From Mesorhizobium sp. M3A.F.Ca.ET.080.04.2.1 (lineage in GTDB: Bacteria; Pseudomonadota; Alphaproteobacteria; Rhizobiales; Rhizobiaceae), in assembly GCF_003952525.1 (NCBI RefSeq), contig NZ_CP034451.1:1240001-1304000 (forward strand): a stretch of DNA of 64,000 bases, given 5' to 3'. A program made the translations under genes and the position numbers. Numbering within the stretch: the first letter of the stretch is position 1; each line of letters starts with the position of its first letter. Under the pieces are notes generated by a model. It saw only the letters and a program-made list of their open reading frames with translations, was not told the origin of the DNA and ran no database searches. Shown here in pieces: positions 15,771 through 23,701 of this stretch.

Positions 15771-16028
15771 ATTTGTTTGGGAGGACTATCATTTGTTAAC
15801 GCGAGACCGGGGCAGAGATGCACCATACGCCTGCCCTGCCTTGCCGCAGGGTAGGCCCGGTCCCGCACTATCCTGTGTCACACTACGATAAGCGGGCCGG
15901 GCCGCCTATGTTCCGCTCACGCGCCGCCAAGGCGCCGAGCGCAGCGTTGGCAGGCTACAAACCCATTCCAAAGCTGGCGCGGCCGCCCCCGATAATCGGC
16001 GCCAATCGGCAACAATCGGAAGATCGCA

Positions 16029-16060
16029 AAAAAGCCCGCTTGGCTGAGCCAGCGGGCAAG
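16029..16060 (-). terminator. terminator-like hairpin, minus strand
   Basis: Read on the minus strand, GCCCGCTGGCTCAGCCAAGCGGGC forms a stem-loop followed by TTTTTT. No minus-strand gene ends just upstream, so it may close an unannotated small RNA. Confidence 0.55.
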
Positions 16061-16423
16061 TTTGGGACTAGGCCGGCTTGCGTGCGAGGGGTTTTACGCA
16101 AGCCGACATGTGCCGAACCGCGCGTCGGGGGCAATGTTCCCTACCTCTTTTCGGTTACCCCTCCTCTCATCCAAACGGCCGTGAACAGGTATATTTTAGC
16201 AACAGCTTCTATTTCGAACATGACGCGAACAGAAGGAGCCCGCTGGCGAGACGAATGGCGCCCGGGGCCGTCGAACCGTCGAAGCCGACCGATCCGGGAA
16301 ATACACTGGAAAGGATGCTTGGTAAGGCTTGATTCAACCGCTGCTGGTATATAGAAAGTGGCGGCTCCGACCAGGGGTAGGGTTGCCTGAATGCCGGAGC
16401 CGCCTGCGCGGCCAGTCTGCAGC

Positions 16424-16458
16424 AGACCGCGCTGTCTCAGATTAGGACAGCGCGGTCT
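16424..16458. repeat. perfect 13-bp inverted repeat
   Basis: AGACCGCGCTGTC (16424-16436) and GACAGCGCGGTCT (16446-16458) are separated by 9 bases. No T-tract follows on either strand, so it is not a standard terminator. Confidence 0.8.
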
Positions 16459-16529
16459 ACGATTGGTTAATCTCGCACCCTTAATGGGCGCCAGGCTGAA
16501 ATTGGCCAAGCGACGCTGTCCCGAACCGT

Positions 16530-17066
16530 CTAGCTGTGGTTCAGCAATCTGGTGACGGGGGCGTTGCCACGATGCTCGGCGTTGGCGCGATCGATGCCGT
16601 CGACCGTGATGGCAAACATCCCGTTTTCGATCCTGGCTATCCAGCCTTTTGCCTTGAGATACCAGAGATGGAACTCCAGATGCTCGCGCGGACAGGCTGA
16701 CAGGCGCTCGAGCTCCTCGTCGCCGATGCCAGGACTGTTGACGTCCTGTCGGCGCCGCACATAGAGGAGCGAAAGCACTTTCGCCTGAATGGTCGAATCC
16801 CGTTCGATGCTCTTGGGATCGCTGGCCTCCTCGGCCAGTTCGCGCCGATGCTCCAGCCGGTCGTTGTATTGAATGTCGTACCGGGCGCGCTTGACCGGAT
16901 CCTTGAGCGTGTTGTGCGCTTCGACGATTTCGCTGAAACGTGCCTCATCGCCGGTGTCCCGATTGTCGGGATGGTAGCGCATGGCGAAATAGCGAAATAT
17001 GCGTTCGATCGTTTCCGAGTTGGCCCGCGGACTTATTTCCAGAAGTTCGTAGTAGTCGATGAACAT
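16530..17066 (-). CDS. J-domain protein
   Basis: A 178-residue protein with an N-terminal J domain (about 4-66): DYYELLEISPRANSETIERIFRYFAMRYHPDNRDTGDEARFSEIVEAHNTL. The HPD triad at 32-34 activates DnaK ATPase. The rest is not DnaJ: no Gly/Phe region and no zinc fingers. The C-terminal 90 residues look like a winged-helix module (DEELERLSACPREHLEFHLWYLKAKGWIARIENGMFAITVDGIDRA). It is therefore a specialised co-chaperone that could recruit DnaK to a particular target. The ATG follows GGAAGC. Confidence 0.88.
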   Translation of the reverse strand: MFIDYYELLEISPRANSETIERIFRYFAMRYHPDNRDTGDEARFSEIVEAHNTLKDPVKRARYDIQYNDRLEHRRELAEEASDPKSIERDSTIQAKVLSLLYVRRRQDVNSPGIGDEELERLSACPREHLEFHLWYLKAKGWIARIENGMFAITVDGIDRANAEHRGNAPVTRLLNHS

Positions 17067-17219
17067 CGTGGTGCTTCCAAAGAATCACACCACCCCCCAC
17101 AGACAGCATTACTCAAGCGCCCCGCCCATGCAAGCCGCCGGACGGCCGGCGACAATCGCGGCTCCGGCGACATGCATTAAAGTAGGCGCATGGCGTTGCC
17201 GTTCGCCTCGACCCTGCGG

Positions 17220-17573
17220 TTAGCCTTTGGGTTCGGTCGGCTTCGCTTGTTCTCCCGGCGGTCGATACTTGATCGACGATGCCTTTTGCAGCGCGGCAAG
17301 CGTGTCCTCCACGGTCAGCAGGACAGTCGTCTCGATGGAGCTCAGCGCGCCGCCCGAGCCGATCGCGAGCGCCGTCGCGGCCATGGACACGTTGTCCGGA
17401 GCCTCCCACAGATTATAGCCGTCGTGCTCACCAAAGGCGTACCAGAAGCCATGCAACTTCCCGCCGACCGATTCTATGTACTGCTTGGCCGCCTCTCGGC
17501 GGTCCTCCGGGTTGTGGATGAGCTTGGCCCATGTTGCCGGCGTGTAGCTGAACCTGGTCAGGTATAACGGCAT
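17220..17573 (-). CDS. GYD-domain protein
   Basis: A 117-residue protein with a GYD domain: YLTRFSYTPATWAKLI, then REAAKQYIESVGGKLHGFWYAFGEHDGYNLWEAPDNVSMAATALAIGSGGALSSIETTVLLT. This ferredoxin-like alpha/beta fold is common in Rhizobiales, and its biochemical role is not established. GGAGG precedes the ATG. The last 15 residues are a charged, Pro-rich tail. Cytoplasmic; monocistronic by position. Confidence 0.88.
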   Translation of the reverse strand: MPLYLTRFSYTPATWAKLIHNPEDRREAAKQYIESVGGKLHGFWYAFGEHDGYNLWEAPDNVSMAATALAIGSGGALSSIETTVLLTVEDTLAALQKASSIKYRPPGEQAKPTEPKG

Positions 17574-17635
17574 GATCGATCCTCCCTGGTTTGCGGCAAG
17601 TATACAGGGGATCGGCCGTCGAGGCGACGGCCGGG

Positions 17636-17716
17636 TCTAAAGCCGCGTCGCGCTGAAACGGCGACGCGCTTCATGTTTCTTGTGCTGATGCATATCGCTG
17701 TCTCAGAACCGCTGCA
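17636..17716. repeat. family B palindromic repeat, diverged
   Basis: AAGCCGCGTCGCGCTGAAACGGCGACGCGCTTCATG followed by GATGCATATCGCTGTC and AGAACCGCTGCAGAG match the family B order with reduced pairing. Confidence 0.65.
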
Positions 17717-17772
17717 GAGACGCGAAGGTGCTTGGAACGGACGAGGCGGCATAGGGAGCCGCCTCAGTCACG

Positions 17773-18060
17773 TCAGGCGTGTTTCGACTGCCCTGCGCTG
17801 ATGACGGGAGGCATTGCGCCATCATCCTCGATGAGGATGTCCTTGCGGCGGGCAAAGGCCACGAAGACGCCTCTTGCGGTTTCGGCGTCGATGTCGCCGA
17901 CCAACGCGGCCTTGCAGGCGCGGATCGCCGCTTTCTGCTCAGGGCTGTTGCCGCACCAGTCGATGGCAAACTGGTAGGCGTCGACCACCGTGTTCAACTG
18001 CCGGGGGAAGCCCAAACCGACCCAGACTCGGATGGGCGTTTCGAAGGGTTTGGCCAGCAT
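17773..18060 (-). CDS. DUF982 protein
   Basis: A 95-residue DUF982 member: FETPIRVWVGLGFPRQLNTVVDAYQFAIDWCGN, then AAIRACKAALVGDIDAETARGVFVAFARRKDIL. GGGAG precedes the ATG. It is adjacent to and in the same direction as a second DUF982 gene ending 27 bases upstream, so the pair may form an operon. Function unknown. Confidence 0.85.
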   Translation of the reverse strand: MLAKPFETPIRVWVGLGFPRQLNTVVDAYQFAIDWCGNSPEQKAAIRACKAALVGDIDAETARGVFVAFARRKDILIEDDGAMPPVISAGQSKHA

Positions 18061-18087
18061 CGCGAACTCCCTTGTCCGGCAACGGTT

Positions 18088-18390
18088 CTAGGCCACCAAG
18101 CCGCCGCTGCGGCCGCCTTTGGAGGTCATCCAAGGCAGTCCCGCGGCCGCTTCCTCAAGGATTCTGGCGGCTTTCGCAAAACCGCAAAAGGCGTCTCGGG
18201 CCGCCTTCAGCGGGTAGTCGCTGTCGAATGCTCGCTGGCATGCGCGAAGTGCCGTCTCGTAGATGGGACCGCGTCTGTTTTTGGGCCATTCGTACAGGAA
18301 TTCCAGGGCGTCTTCCAGGCAAGCGACTTCCTCAATGACGCTGTTCCCGCTCTTTACCAGAACAGGGCTGTCGAACATCCGATCGTTCAT
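18088..18390 (-). CDS. DUF982 protein
   Basis: A 100-residue DUF982 member (FDSPVLVKSGNSVIEEVACLEDALEFLYEWPKNRRGPIYETALRACQRAFDSDYPLKAARDAFCGFAKAARIL). The start is fixed by TTGGAGG 6 bases before the ATG; a longer frame upstream is not favoured. It is probably the first gene of a two-gene DUF982 operon with 17773-18060. The shared family and strand suggest tandem duplication followed by divergence. Confidence 0.85.
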   Translation of the reverse strand: MNDRMFDSPVLVKSGNSVIEEVACLEDALEFLYEWPKNRRGPIYETALRACQRAFDSDYPLKAARDAFCGFAKAARILEEAAAGLPWMTSKGGRSGGLVA

Positions 18391-19072
18391 AGGATCCTCC
18401 AAATCGAACGAACAATTCTTGCTTCGGGTGAAGGCGGCGACCGACAGCGCGGTTCCGCCCGAAAGGCGATATGGGTTCGACATTTTTGACCGTCAAGAGC
18501 TTGGCGCATCGGCCATCGTGAGGACCCCTCGGCCTGCCAAAAAGCGCTGCCTGCGCGCGGAAAGCCAATGAAGAAGGCGGGAGCGGCCCGGCTACCCATG
18601 TTGGTTCGCGGATCGCAGGCGACCGGGCCTAACCGGCGGGTAGCTAGGGGGACCGCGCTATCAGGACACCGGCTGCGAAGAATATACGCCACCGCCGAAA
18701 CGGCCAAAATGCATCCATAAGGAGAAGGGGTAGTGCGCAGCTATCCTATTGCGGGTAGTCCGGCGTTCGGCGGGCAAATGCACTCGCCAAACTGCGTAAC
18801 GTTTCGGTGGAGGACGCAGGTCACCGAAAAGGTGCAACGGGCGAGCCCTGCATCTTCTAATATTAGTAATCCCTAACAAATGTTAGGGCGAAGCGAAGGC
18901 AGACGGCGCATTATAGATCCTTGCCCCGCTCATCCCGAAACTCGGGGTAAGGCCCGGCCTGCGAAATGTGCCCCCAAAATCAGTACGACAGGCCGGGCTC
19001 CGGGGCCCGTCAGTCTCGACACATCTTCAGCGCCACATCACGCGCCGCGCGGGCCAGATCTGAAAAGCCTCG
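18391..19072. other. gene-free stretch with GC-rich stem-loops
   Basis: No gene supported. It holds GGCCCGG (18585-18591) pairing with CCGGGCC (18623-18629), an 18-bp palindrome CCCTAACAAATGTTAGGG at 18871-18888, and GCCCGGCCTG pairing with CAGGCCGGGC at about 18951-18998. These stem-loops resemble others at 15854 and 20766. Confidence 0.5.
18871..18888. promoter_or_regulatory. operator-like palindrome
   Basis: CCCTAACA-AA-TGTTAGGG, 8-bp perfect arms in an A+T-rich patch. It could be a regulator site or the core of a small stem-loop; no neighbouring promoter is clear. Confidence 0.35.
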
Positions 19073-19258
19073 TCACCCTCTGAGCTTCCTGGCCTCGCGC
19101 TCCAGCGTCTTGCGGTCGTTGCCATGCGCGCCGATCAGTTCCCGAACCTGCTCGGGCGTGATGCGGTGCTGCTTGGCGAAATAGCGGACCTCATAGTCCT
19201 CATCCGCCGACACGCGGTCGCGGTCGCGGAAGTCGCGCTTCATCCTGTCGTCAGCCAT
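19073..19258 (-). CDS. DUF3606 protein
   Basis: A 61-residue protein that matches DUF3606 over nearly its full length: RVSADEDYEVRYFAKQHRITPEQVRELIGAHGNDRKTLEREARKL. The start is the ATG giving MADDRMKRD, preceded by AGGAGGAAC. The family is small, soluble and frequently multi-copy in Rhizobiales; no molecular role is known. A diverged relative is at 10338. Confidence 0.9.
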   Translation of the reverse strand: MADDRMKRDFRDRDRVSADEDYEVRYFAKQHRITPEQVRELIGAHGNDRKTLEREARKLRG

Positions 19259-19326
19259 GTTTGTTCCTCCTTGGCAGAACCAACAGCCACGACGTGGGAA
19301 TTGTTCCAAGCCGCCACGCTCGCCGC

Positions 19327-19420
19327 GATGAAACGGCTTCGGGCGACGCGCTTCAGGTCCTTGATCTCGGGCCACCTCGCTGTCCCGGCACCGCTGCACA
19401 GTTCCGGGCATATGCGTAAA
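19327..19420. repeat. family B palindromic repeat, diverged
   Basis: GATGAAACGGCTTCGGGCGACGCGCTTCAGGTC, then TCCCGGCACCGCTGCACAGTTCCGGGCATATGCG. The inner arms are CCCGG/CCGGG in place of AAAAC/GTTTT. Confidence 0.7.
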
Positions 19421-19422
19421 AT

Positions 19423-19614
19423 CTACTGGAAGGCGTATTTGTAGACGATGCCGTTCGCGGCGTCGGTGACCCTGACCCAAAGCACCTCGTCGCGCCGAAT
19501 GCGGACGGCGCGGCCGGTTGCCCGGGCTGCTGCGGCGGCCGCCGTGTGCGCCTCCACCAACTGCGATGAGGTCACGACGTCACCGGACATGATTTCAACG
19601 ATGTAGCTCTTCAT
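19423..19614 (-). CDS. hypothetical protein, 63 aa
   Basis: A small protein (MKSYIVEIMSGDVVTSSQLVEAHTAAAAAARATG, then LWVRVTDAANGIVYKYAF) with a beta-alpha-beta look. Not assigned to a family, though similar small proteins beginning with a YxVE strand are common in Rhizobiales. No signal peptide. Stand-alone. Confidence 0.6.
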   Translation of the reverse strand: MKSYIVEIMSGDVVTSSQLVEAHTAAAAAARATGRAVRIRRDEVLWVRVTDAANGIVYKYAFQ

Positions 19615-19784
19615 CCGACATGGTTAGGCCCCAGCGCTGCGGCCGGGAATTAACTATGATGGATGCGTGAAAATTCTTGCGTCGCCGCCCTGCCCCTGAA
19701 GCGCGTCGCGCTGAAAACGACATGCATCAGACTGCGCCACGGTTCAGGCCGCTGCAGCATCTCATGGAGGCGCGCGCCCGGCCC

Positions 19785-20047
19785 TCACGTCGCCTTGTCG
19801 ATGAGCGGCGTCTTGCGGGCCGGCGGCTTGTAGGCTGTCACCAGGCGAACCGTATCCCCGTTCACCGTCACCGGGACACCCAGATTGATCGTCAGCCACT
19901 CGCCGTCGACATGCGTGACGTCGCCGATGAGTTCCATCAGCTGGCCCTTCTTGACCTTCGACGTCCGGTCGACGAGCGAGTGTGGAAATCCGTAGGACGG
20001 GATGGTGACGTGGCGACCTCGTCGCCGATCTTGATGCCCCGAGCCAT
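19785..20047 (-). pseudogene. frameshifted small conserved protein
   Basis: The frame ending at 19785 reads VTIPSYGFPHSLVDRTSKVKKGQLMELIGDVTHVDGEWLTINLGVPVTVNGDTVRLVTAYKPPARKTPLIDKAT but lacks a sensible N terminus. From an ATG at 20047, another frame supplies MARGIKIGDEVAT directly before it. Joining the two needs one extra base near 20006. The combined protein would be about 87 residues, a plausible small beta-rich rhizobial protein. Either a real single-base loss or a sequencing error explains this. Alternatively, translation starts at the internal Met of QLMELIGDV. Confidence 0.5.
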
Positions 20048-20420
20048 GACATGAGTCTGGAGCACGCACGGACGTCGTCAAGCGGCTGCTAATATGGCGT
20101 TTCGGGAAGTTCGGCCCAGCCGCCATGCAGCAGCGCCACCGGCCCTACGACCAACCGATCGTCGATGCTGGGACCAATGCGTTCGAACGTCAGACTTCAG
20201 TCGCCCCGGGTCAATTAACTTTTGTTGCAGCGCGGCCCGGAATCAAGCCGCACAGTGGGGCTACGGGTGGGGCTCTGCCCCGGTTGTTGGGGAACGTCCG
20301 GTTTGCTGCCAATGTGTCCACCGACAAGGCAAGCCGGACAGACTAGGCCCGTTGCTGGAGCACAGACACGGCAACGGGCCTAGTTCTCCGATGCTGCCGC
20401 CGCTGCTATGCTTCGGCGCT
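20048..20420. other. gene-free stretch with a long hairpin
   Basis: No gene seen. ACTAGGCCCGTTGC (20342-20355) pairs perfectly over 14 bases with GCAACGGGCCTAGT (20371-20384), with a 15-base loop; only a short TTCT follows. Confidence 0.6.
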
Positions 20421-20624
20421 ATGCCGCGCCGCGAAACCCAGCTGGAAATGGCACAGCGCCACGTCCGTGAAGGCGAAGAGCGCATTGCTCGCCAGCGGGA
20501 TCTGATCGAGCGGCTGGCCGAACATGGCCACCCTACCGACGAGGCGGTGAAGATGCTGCAGGAGTTCCAGGCGATCCAACTCGAACACATCACCCATCTG
20601 GAACGGCTGCGGAATTCAGAGTGA
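20421..20624 (+). CDS. small coiled-coil-like protein, 67 aa
   Basis: Highly charged, almost all helix: MPRRETQLEMAQRHVREGEERIARQRDLIERLAEHGHPTDEAVKMLQEF, ending LEHITHLERLRNSE. Proteins of this pattern (AxRHVxxGExxIxRQRxLIxxL) are frequent in Rhizobiales and have no assigned role. The start codon is the ATG giving the usual family N terminus; the frame is open further upstream without coding character. Confidence 0.7.
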   Translation: MPRRETQLEMAQRHVREGEERIARQRDLIERLAEHGHPTDEAVKMLQEFQAIQLEHITHLERLRNSE

Positions 20625-20635
20625 GCGGCTAAGTG

Positions 20636-20690
20636 TTCATGCATGTCGTTTTCGCAAAACCGCTGCAGAGTTTTGCGCGACATGCTGTAA
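20636..20690. repeat. family B palindromic repeat, core only
   Basis: GCATGTCG...CGACATGC outer arms and CAAAACCGCTGCAGAGTTTTG inner part, with TGTAACG at the end. Nearly identical to the core at 15710-15765. Confidence 0.85.
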
Positions 20691-20765
20691 CGCTTGTTAT
20701 GGCGAGATGGCGGCCGGCGGCGCAATGTTGTTTTGCCTCTGCCCGCCCCCCGGCATGGGGTAGTG

Positions 20766-20811
20766 CCCGGCCCGCTGATCCTGAGCCCAAGCTCGATCGA
20801 GCGGGCCGGGT
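20766..20811 (+). terminator. GC-rich stem-loop, possible terminator
   Basis: CCCGGCCCGCT (20766-20776) pairs with AGCGGGCCGGG (20800-20810), followed by TCTTT. The loop is 23 bases. It is one of a set of similar stems (15854, 18585, 18951). Confidence 0.5.
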
Positions 20812-20853
20812 CTTTCCAAAGGCCTTCAGGGCGCGTTCCCCGCAGCGCCGACG

Positions 20854-20946
20854 CTAGCCGACCAGCAGTCCGACAGCGAAAAAGACGACGCTGAAGCCAA
20901 GTATCGGCGCGAGTATCCAGCGCGCCTGGTAGACGCTGCGATCCAT
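20854..20946 (-). CDS. 30-residue membrane microprotein
   Basis: The ATG at 20946 lies behind a very strong GAGGAGG, and the frame ends at TAG 20854. The product, MDRSVYQARWILAPILGFSV then VFFAVGLLVG, is a single hydrophobic helix with a short charged N terminus, so it is probably an inner-membrane peptide. The frame is too short for usual ORF finders. Function unknown; the ribosome-binding site and amphipathic start argue that it is translated. Confidence 0.6.
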   Translation of the reverse strand: MDRSVYQARWILAPILGFSVVFFAVGLLVG

Positions 20947-21305
20947 CAGAGCCTCCTCAATTGCACGAGTTGGGAACGGACCGCCGGAAACTTGGTTCCG
21001 GGCGCAAAAGTCCTCAGGCGATGGTCCCGCCGGGCATCGGCCAGGAGCCTGGGAAGGCCGGCTGCGCCAAATGGCGGCCGCCCCACAGACGCAAATTCGA
21101 AGGTTCTGCTTCTTCGGACGGCAGGCGGCTTGCTGAAGCGCGCGCTTGCCATTTGGCGGCCTACGACGTAAGTCCTACGTCAATGGGCCGCACACATTGG
21201 CATTGTTCCCAACTTGCGGTCGTGCCTGAAAGGTGCAAGGCTCAAACCGGGTAGAGACACGGGCGGACATTGCCGGCATCAACGCCGGGAGTGTTCGATG
21301 GGCAT
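20947..21305. other. gene-free stretch upstream of exoX-like gene
   Basis: No gene or repeat recognised in about 360 bases. It presumably carries the promoter of the exopolysaccharide repressor-like gene. Confidence 0.5.
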
Positions 21306-21602
21306 ATGTATTTTCCGCAATTTCTTGTGGGAATGACGGCGACACTTCTCGCGATCCTGGGCTGGACATTGGTGAGCACCGGATCGGTCTGGGCAGCTTT
21401 GGGCTGGACATTCCTCGCGGCCGTCGTGCTGCAGGCAGGCTACTTCACGGCCGTGCTGTGGCTGGTGCATGGCGAGAGCCGGTCGGCCGACGAGTCGAAG
21501 TCCGACGCCACCGCGGGGCCGGCCAAGCTGCCGGGCCCGTTCGAGCGCGACGGCATCATCCATGCCCTGATTGCGCGGCTGTTCCCGAGGCAGATGCCTT
21601 AA
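21306..21602 (+). CDS. exopolysaccharide production repressor-like (ExoX/SyrA) protein
   Basis: A 98-residue inner-membrane protein. The first 55 residues contain two hydrophobic helices (MYFPQFLVGMTATLLAILGW and VWAALGWTFLAAVVLQAGYFTAVLWLV), matching ExoX/SyrA-type repressors of exopolysaccharide synthesis. In Sinorhizobium and Rhizobium such small proteins lower EPS output when over-abundant relative to ExoY; the partner here is not in the window. The C-terminal 40 residues are hydrophilic. The chosen ATG gives the family N terminus. Confidence 0.75.
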   Translation: MYFPQFLVGMTATLLAILGWTLVSTGSVWAALGWTFLAAVVLQAGYFTAVLWLVHGESRSADESKSDATAGPAKLPGPFERDGIIHALIARLFPRQMP

Positions 21603-21647
21603 CGGGACTTCCAGTAACCGAAAGTCATATCCGTGCAGCGACGCGCG

Positions 21648-21802
21648 TGATCTCCCCCCTTGAGGGGGAGATGGCCGGCAGGCCAGAGGGGGTCGGTTCG
21701 ACCGGACTCGGCCTGTTTCTCGCGGCAGATGAAGGTTGGCGCTCCACGCGCGGCGACCCCCTCTGTCGCCTTCGGCGACATCTCCCCCTCGAGGGGGGAG
21801 AT
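21648..21802. repeat. family A intergenic repeat, full copy
   Basis: A complete 155-bp unit: GATCTCCCCCCTTGAGGGGGAGATGGCC, CAGGCCAGAGGGGG, the central GGTTGGCGCTCCACGCGCGG, CCCTCTGTCGCCTTCGGCGA and CATCTCCCCCTCGAGGGGGG. Confidence 0.92.
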
Positions 21803-21821
21803 CACGCGCTCCGTCGCCCCG

Positions 21822-22229
21822 TCAGCGCGCAGTGGCGGGCGTGGCCGAACGCACCGGGACCGAGGACGAGAACACCACGAAGGCAAAGACCAGCACGGCG
21901 GCGGCGACGATCAGCGAGCCGACCGCCACGACCGGCTCGACCTCGGGATGACCGGCCGCCAGCATCCAATAGAGCGCCGGCAGCATGATGACGATGCCGA
22001 CCGTGTAAAGGCCGTAATGGATCATGGCGACGCGGCGCTCGGCCTTGGCCGGGTTGAGCGCGTAATAGCCGCCGAAGATCGCGCTGGTGACCCAGCCGAG
22101 AAGGTTGATGTGGGCGTGCGCCGGGAAGGCGCCGTGATCGCCCGAAATCGCCATCTGCAGCCCGGCCGCTATGCCCAGGACGAGAAACACGATGGCCGTC
22201 TTGAAGAAGAGTTCCGAAACCCGTGGCAT
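21822..22229 (-). CDS. heme-copper-oxidase subunit I-like membrane protein
   Basis: A 135-residue protein with four hydrophobic helices. The second segment carries HGAFPAHAHINLLGWV, a HxH motif like the heme-ligand region of cbb3-type oxidase subunit I and NorB relatives. These short four-helix proteins are annotated in Rhizobiales as cytochrome oxidase-like; they lack the copper site and cannot be complete oxidases. GGGAGGAC precedes the ATG. A role in heme or quinone interaction is possible but unproven. Confidence 0.7.
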   Translation of the reverse strand: MPRVSELFFKTAIVFLVLGIAAGLQMAISGDHGAFPAHAHINLLGWVTSAIFGGYYALNPAKAERRVAMIHYGLYTVGIVIMLPALYWMLAAGHPEVEPVVAVGSLIVAAAVLVFAFVVFSSSVPVRSATPATAR

Positions 22230-22434
22230 GATTGTCCTCCCAATGCCCAGTCAAACCCGACTCTGCCAAGTCTACACGTCGCAATGCATATTAGCCAATG
22301 CGCGGTTGTGGCGGCGGCGGCTTTTGCGCAGCGTTGTCGAAGCCAGGGCTGCTTCGACGGACCTGCACCAAGCGAGGGTTCAGCCCCGGGGCTCGGGTAG
22401 CCGAAGAGGGATGGCGCGGCCTTCAAAGGCGCGG

Positions 22435-22623
22435 CTAGCTGGCGCTTATCATCGCCTCGAGTTGCTTGCGCTCCTCGTCGGACCATTGACCGGGATCTTC
22501 GCCATGAGCCGATTTGGCGTGAAGCTCGACATGCTTCATCACCTCTTCCGCGCTTTGCGCCGTGAAGCTTCCCGGACAGGCTTCCATCCCCGGATAGTCT
22601 CTGCACCGATACGTATATGGCAT
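22435..22623 (-). CDS. DUF1059 protein
   Basis: A 62-residue protein with the DUF1059 pattern: MPYTYRCRDYPGMEACPGSF, AQSAEEVMKHVELHAKSAHG, then EERKQLEAMI. The two Cys and the two spaced His suggest a small metal-binding (zinc-finger-like) module. GGAG precedes the ATG. Family function is not established. Confidence 0.85.
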   Translation of the reverse strand: MPYTYRCRDYPGMEACPGSFTAQSAEEVMKHVELHAKSAHGEDPGQWSDEERKQLEAMISAS

Positions 22624-22719
22624 TGCCGGCTCCGCACATTAGAGAGTGCTTAAATGAGCGAGCGGAGTCGGGCTTTTGTCAATGGCTTTCCTGACGAAAG
22701 CCGGAGCGAGATCTGAGAC

Positions 22720-22780
22720 GCCGGCGGGACAGCGCCTCCCTCTGCCCTGCCGGGCATCTCCCCCAGGAGGGAAGAGATCG
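22720..22780. repeat. family A repeat fragment
   Basis: GCGGGACAGCGCCTCCCTCTGCCCTGCCGGGCATCTCCCCCAGGAGGGAAGAGATCGG: one arm of family A only. Confidence 0.65.
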
Positions 22781-22909
22781 GCAGCTTCATTGCTGCCGTT
22801 TCTTTGCTGCCACGAAAAATGCCGCCGGGGGAACGGCGGCATCAATTATTACCCTCTGGTCGGTAGCACCCGACTTACGGCTACCCTCTGGTCGGTGGTA
22901 GCGCCCGAC

Positions 22910-23701
22910 TTACGGCGTCGTAGACGTCGCCGCGGCGGCCTCGTCGATCTTCTGCGACAGCACGTCCTTGGCCCAGTCCGTGACCTCCTGGTCGACCGGC
23001 TTGTTGGCCATGTCCTGGAGGGCCTCGTCGAGCGATTGATCGTCGGGAGCTGGCGTGTTGGCAGCCGCGGTCTCGGCATCGGTGAGTGCCTGGTTGGCAT
23101 CATCCACCGCGGTCTGCTGATCCGCGATCTGTGCTTCGACATCCGCGATCTGGTCGGCCAGTGCCGCCTTCTCGTCGTCCGTCATCTGGGACTGGTCGAT
23201 GTTATTGAGGTCTGTCAGCTGCTGGTTGAGCGCGTCGAGCTTGGCCTGTTCGTCGTCTACGGCCTGCTGCGCGGTCTCAACCGCGGCCTGCGCGTTCTTG
23301 GCTGCCGCAGCCTGCGTCACATAGGCCTGGACGGCGGCGAACTTCGGGCTCTTGGAGTTCAGGTAGGCGTTGATGTTGCGCTGCAATGAATTCAGCCGGC
23401 CCAGCTTGGCATGGAGGTTCTTCTCCTTCGGCGTCGCCGTGTCATCGGTGTCGTCGTCCACCTGCGATTTCGCGAGCTGGCCCTTGGCTGACGCCGACTT
23501 GCCGTGCGTGGCGCTGCCGCCGCTCTTGCCGCTGCTCTTGCCGCCGCCGCCATTGCCACCGGCATGGCCGTGACCGCCACCATTGCCGCCGCCATTGCCG
23601 CCACCATGACCGCCGCCATTGCCATTGCCGCCGGCCATCGCCGGAGCCGCCGCGAGCGCCAGAACGGCAAGCGATGTGAAAAGGATTTTTCGGATTTTCA
23701 T
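22910..23701 (-). CDS. secreted Gly/His-rich and coiled-coil protein
   Basis: A 263-residue protein with a signal peptide (1-23, ending APAMA). Residues 24-75 are a Gly/Asn/His-rich low-complexity region (repeats of GGGNGGG and GGGHG) that could bind metal or stay disordered. Residues 90-235 are a long Ala/Gln/Asp coiled coil (AAAAKNAQAAVETAQQAVDDEQAKLDALNQQLTDLNN and similar). AGGAGG precedes the ATG. Not matched to a named family. It is presumably periplasmic or surface associated. Confidence 0.75.
   Translation of the reverse strand: MKIRKILFTSLAVLALAAAPAMAGGNGNGGGHGGGNGGGNGGGHGHAGGNGGGGKSSGKSGGSATHGKSASAKGQLAKSQVDDDTDDTATPKEKNLHAKLGRLNSLQRNINAYLNSKSPKFAAVQAYVTQAAAAKNAQAAVETAQQAVDDEQAKLDALNQQLTDLNNIDQSQMTDDEKAALADQIADVEAQIADQQTAVDDANQALTDAETAAANTPAPDDQSLDEALQDMANKPVDQEVTDWAKDVLSQKIDEAAAATSTTP

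Larger units (their letters stand above)
15771..16529. other. gene-free stretch with several hairpins
   Basis: No convincing gene in about 760 bases. It holds a GC-rich hairpin (GGCCCGGTCCCGC / GCGGGCCGGGCC, 15854-15905), a terminator-like hairpin reading on the minus strand at 16031-16060, a 9-bp hairpin GGCTTGCGT/ACGCAAGCC at about 16075-16105, and a perfect 13-bp inverted repeat at 16424-16458. A small RNA on the minus strand ending at 16031 is possible but has no other support. Confidence 0.5.

Noticed and set aside
16424..16458. Rho-independent terminator
   Set aside because: The 13-bp stem is not followed by a T-tract on either strand.
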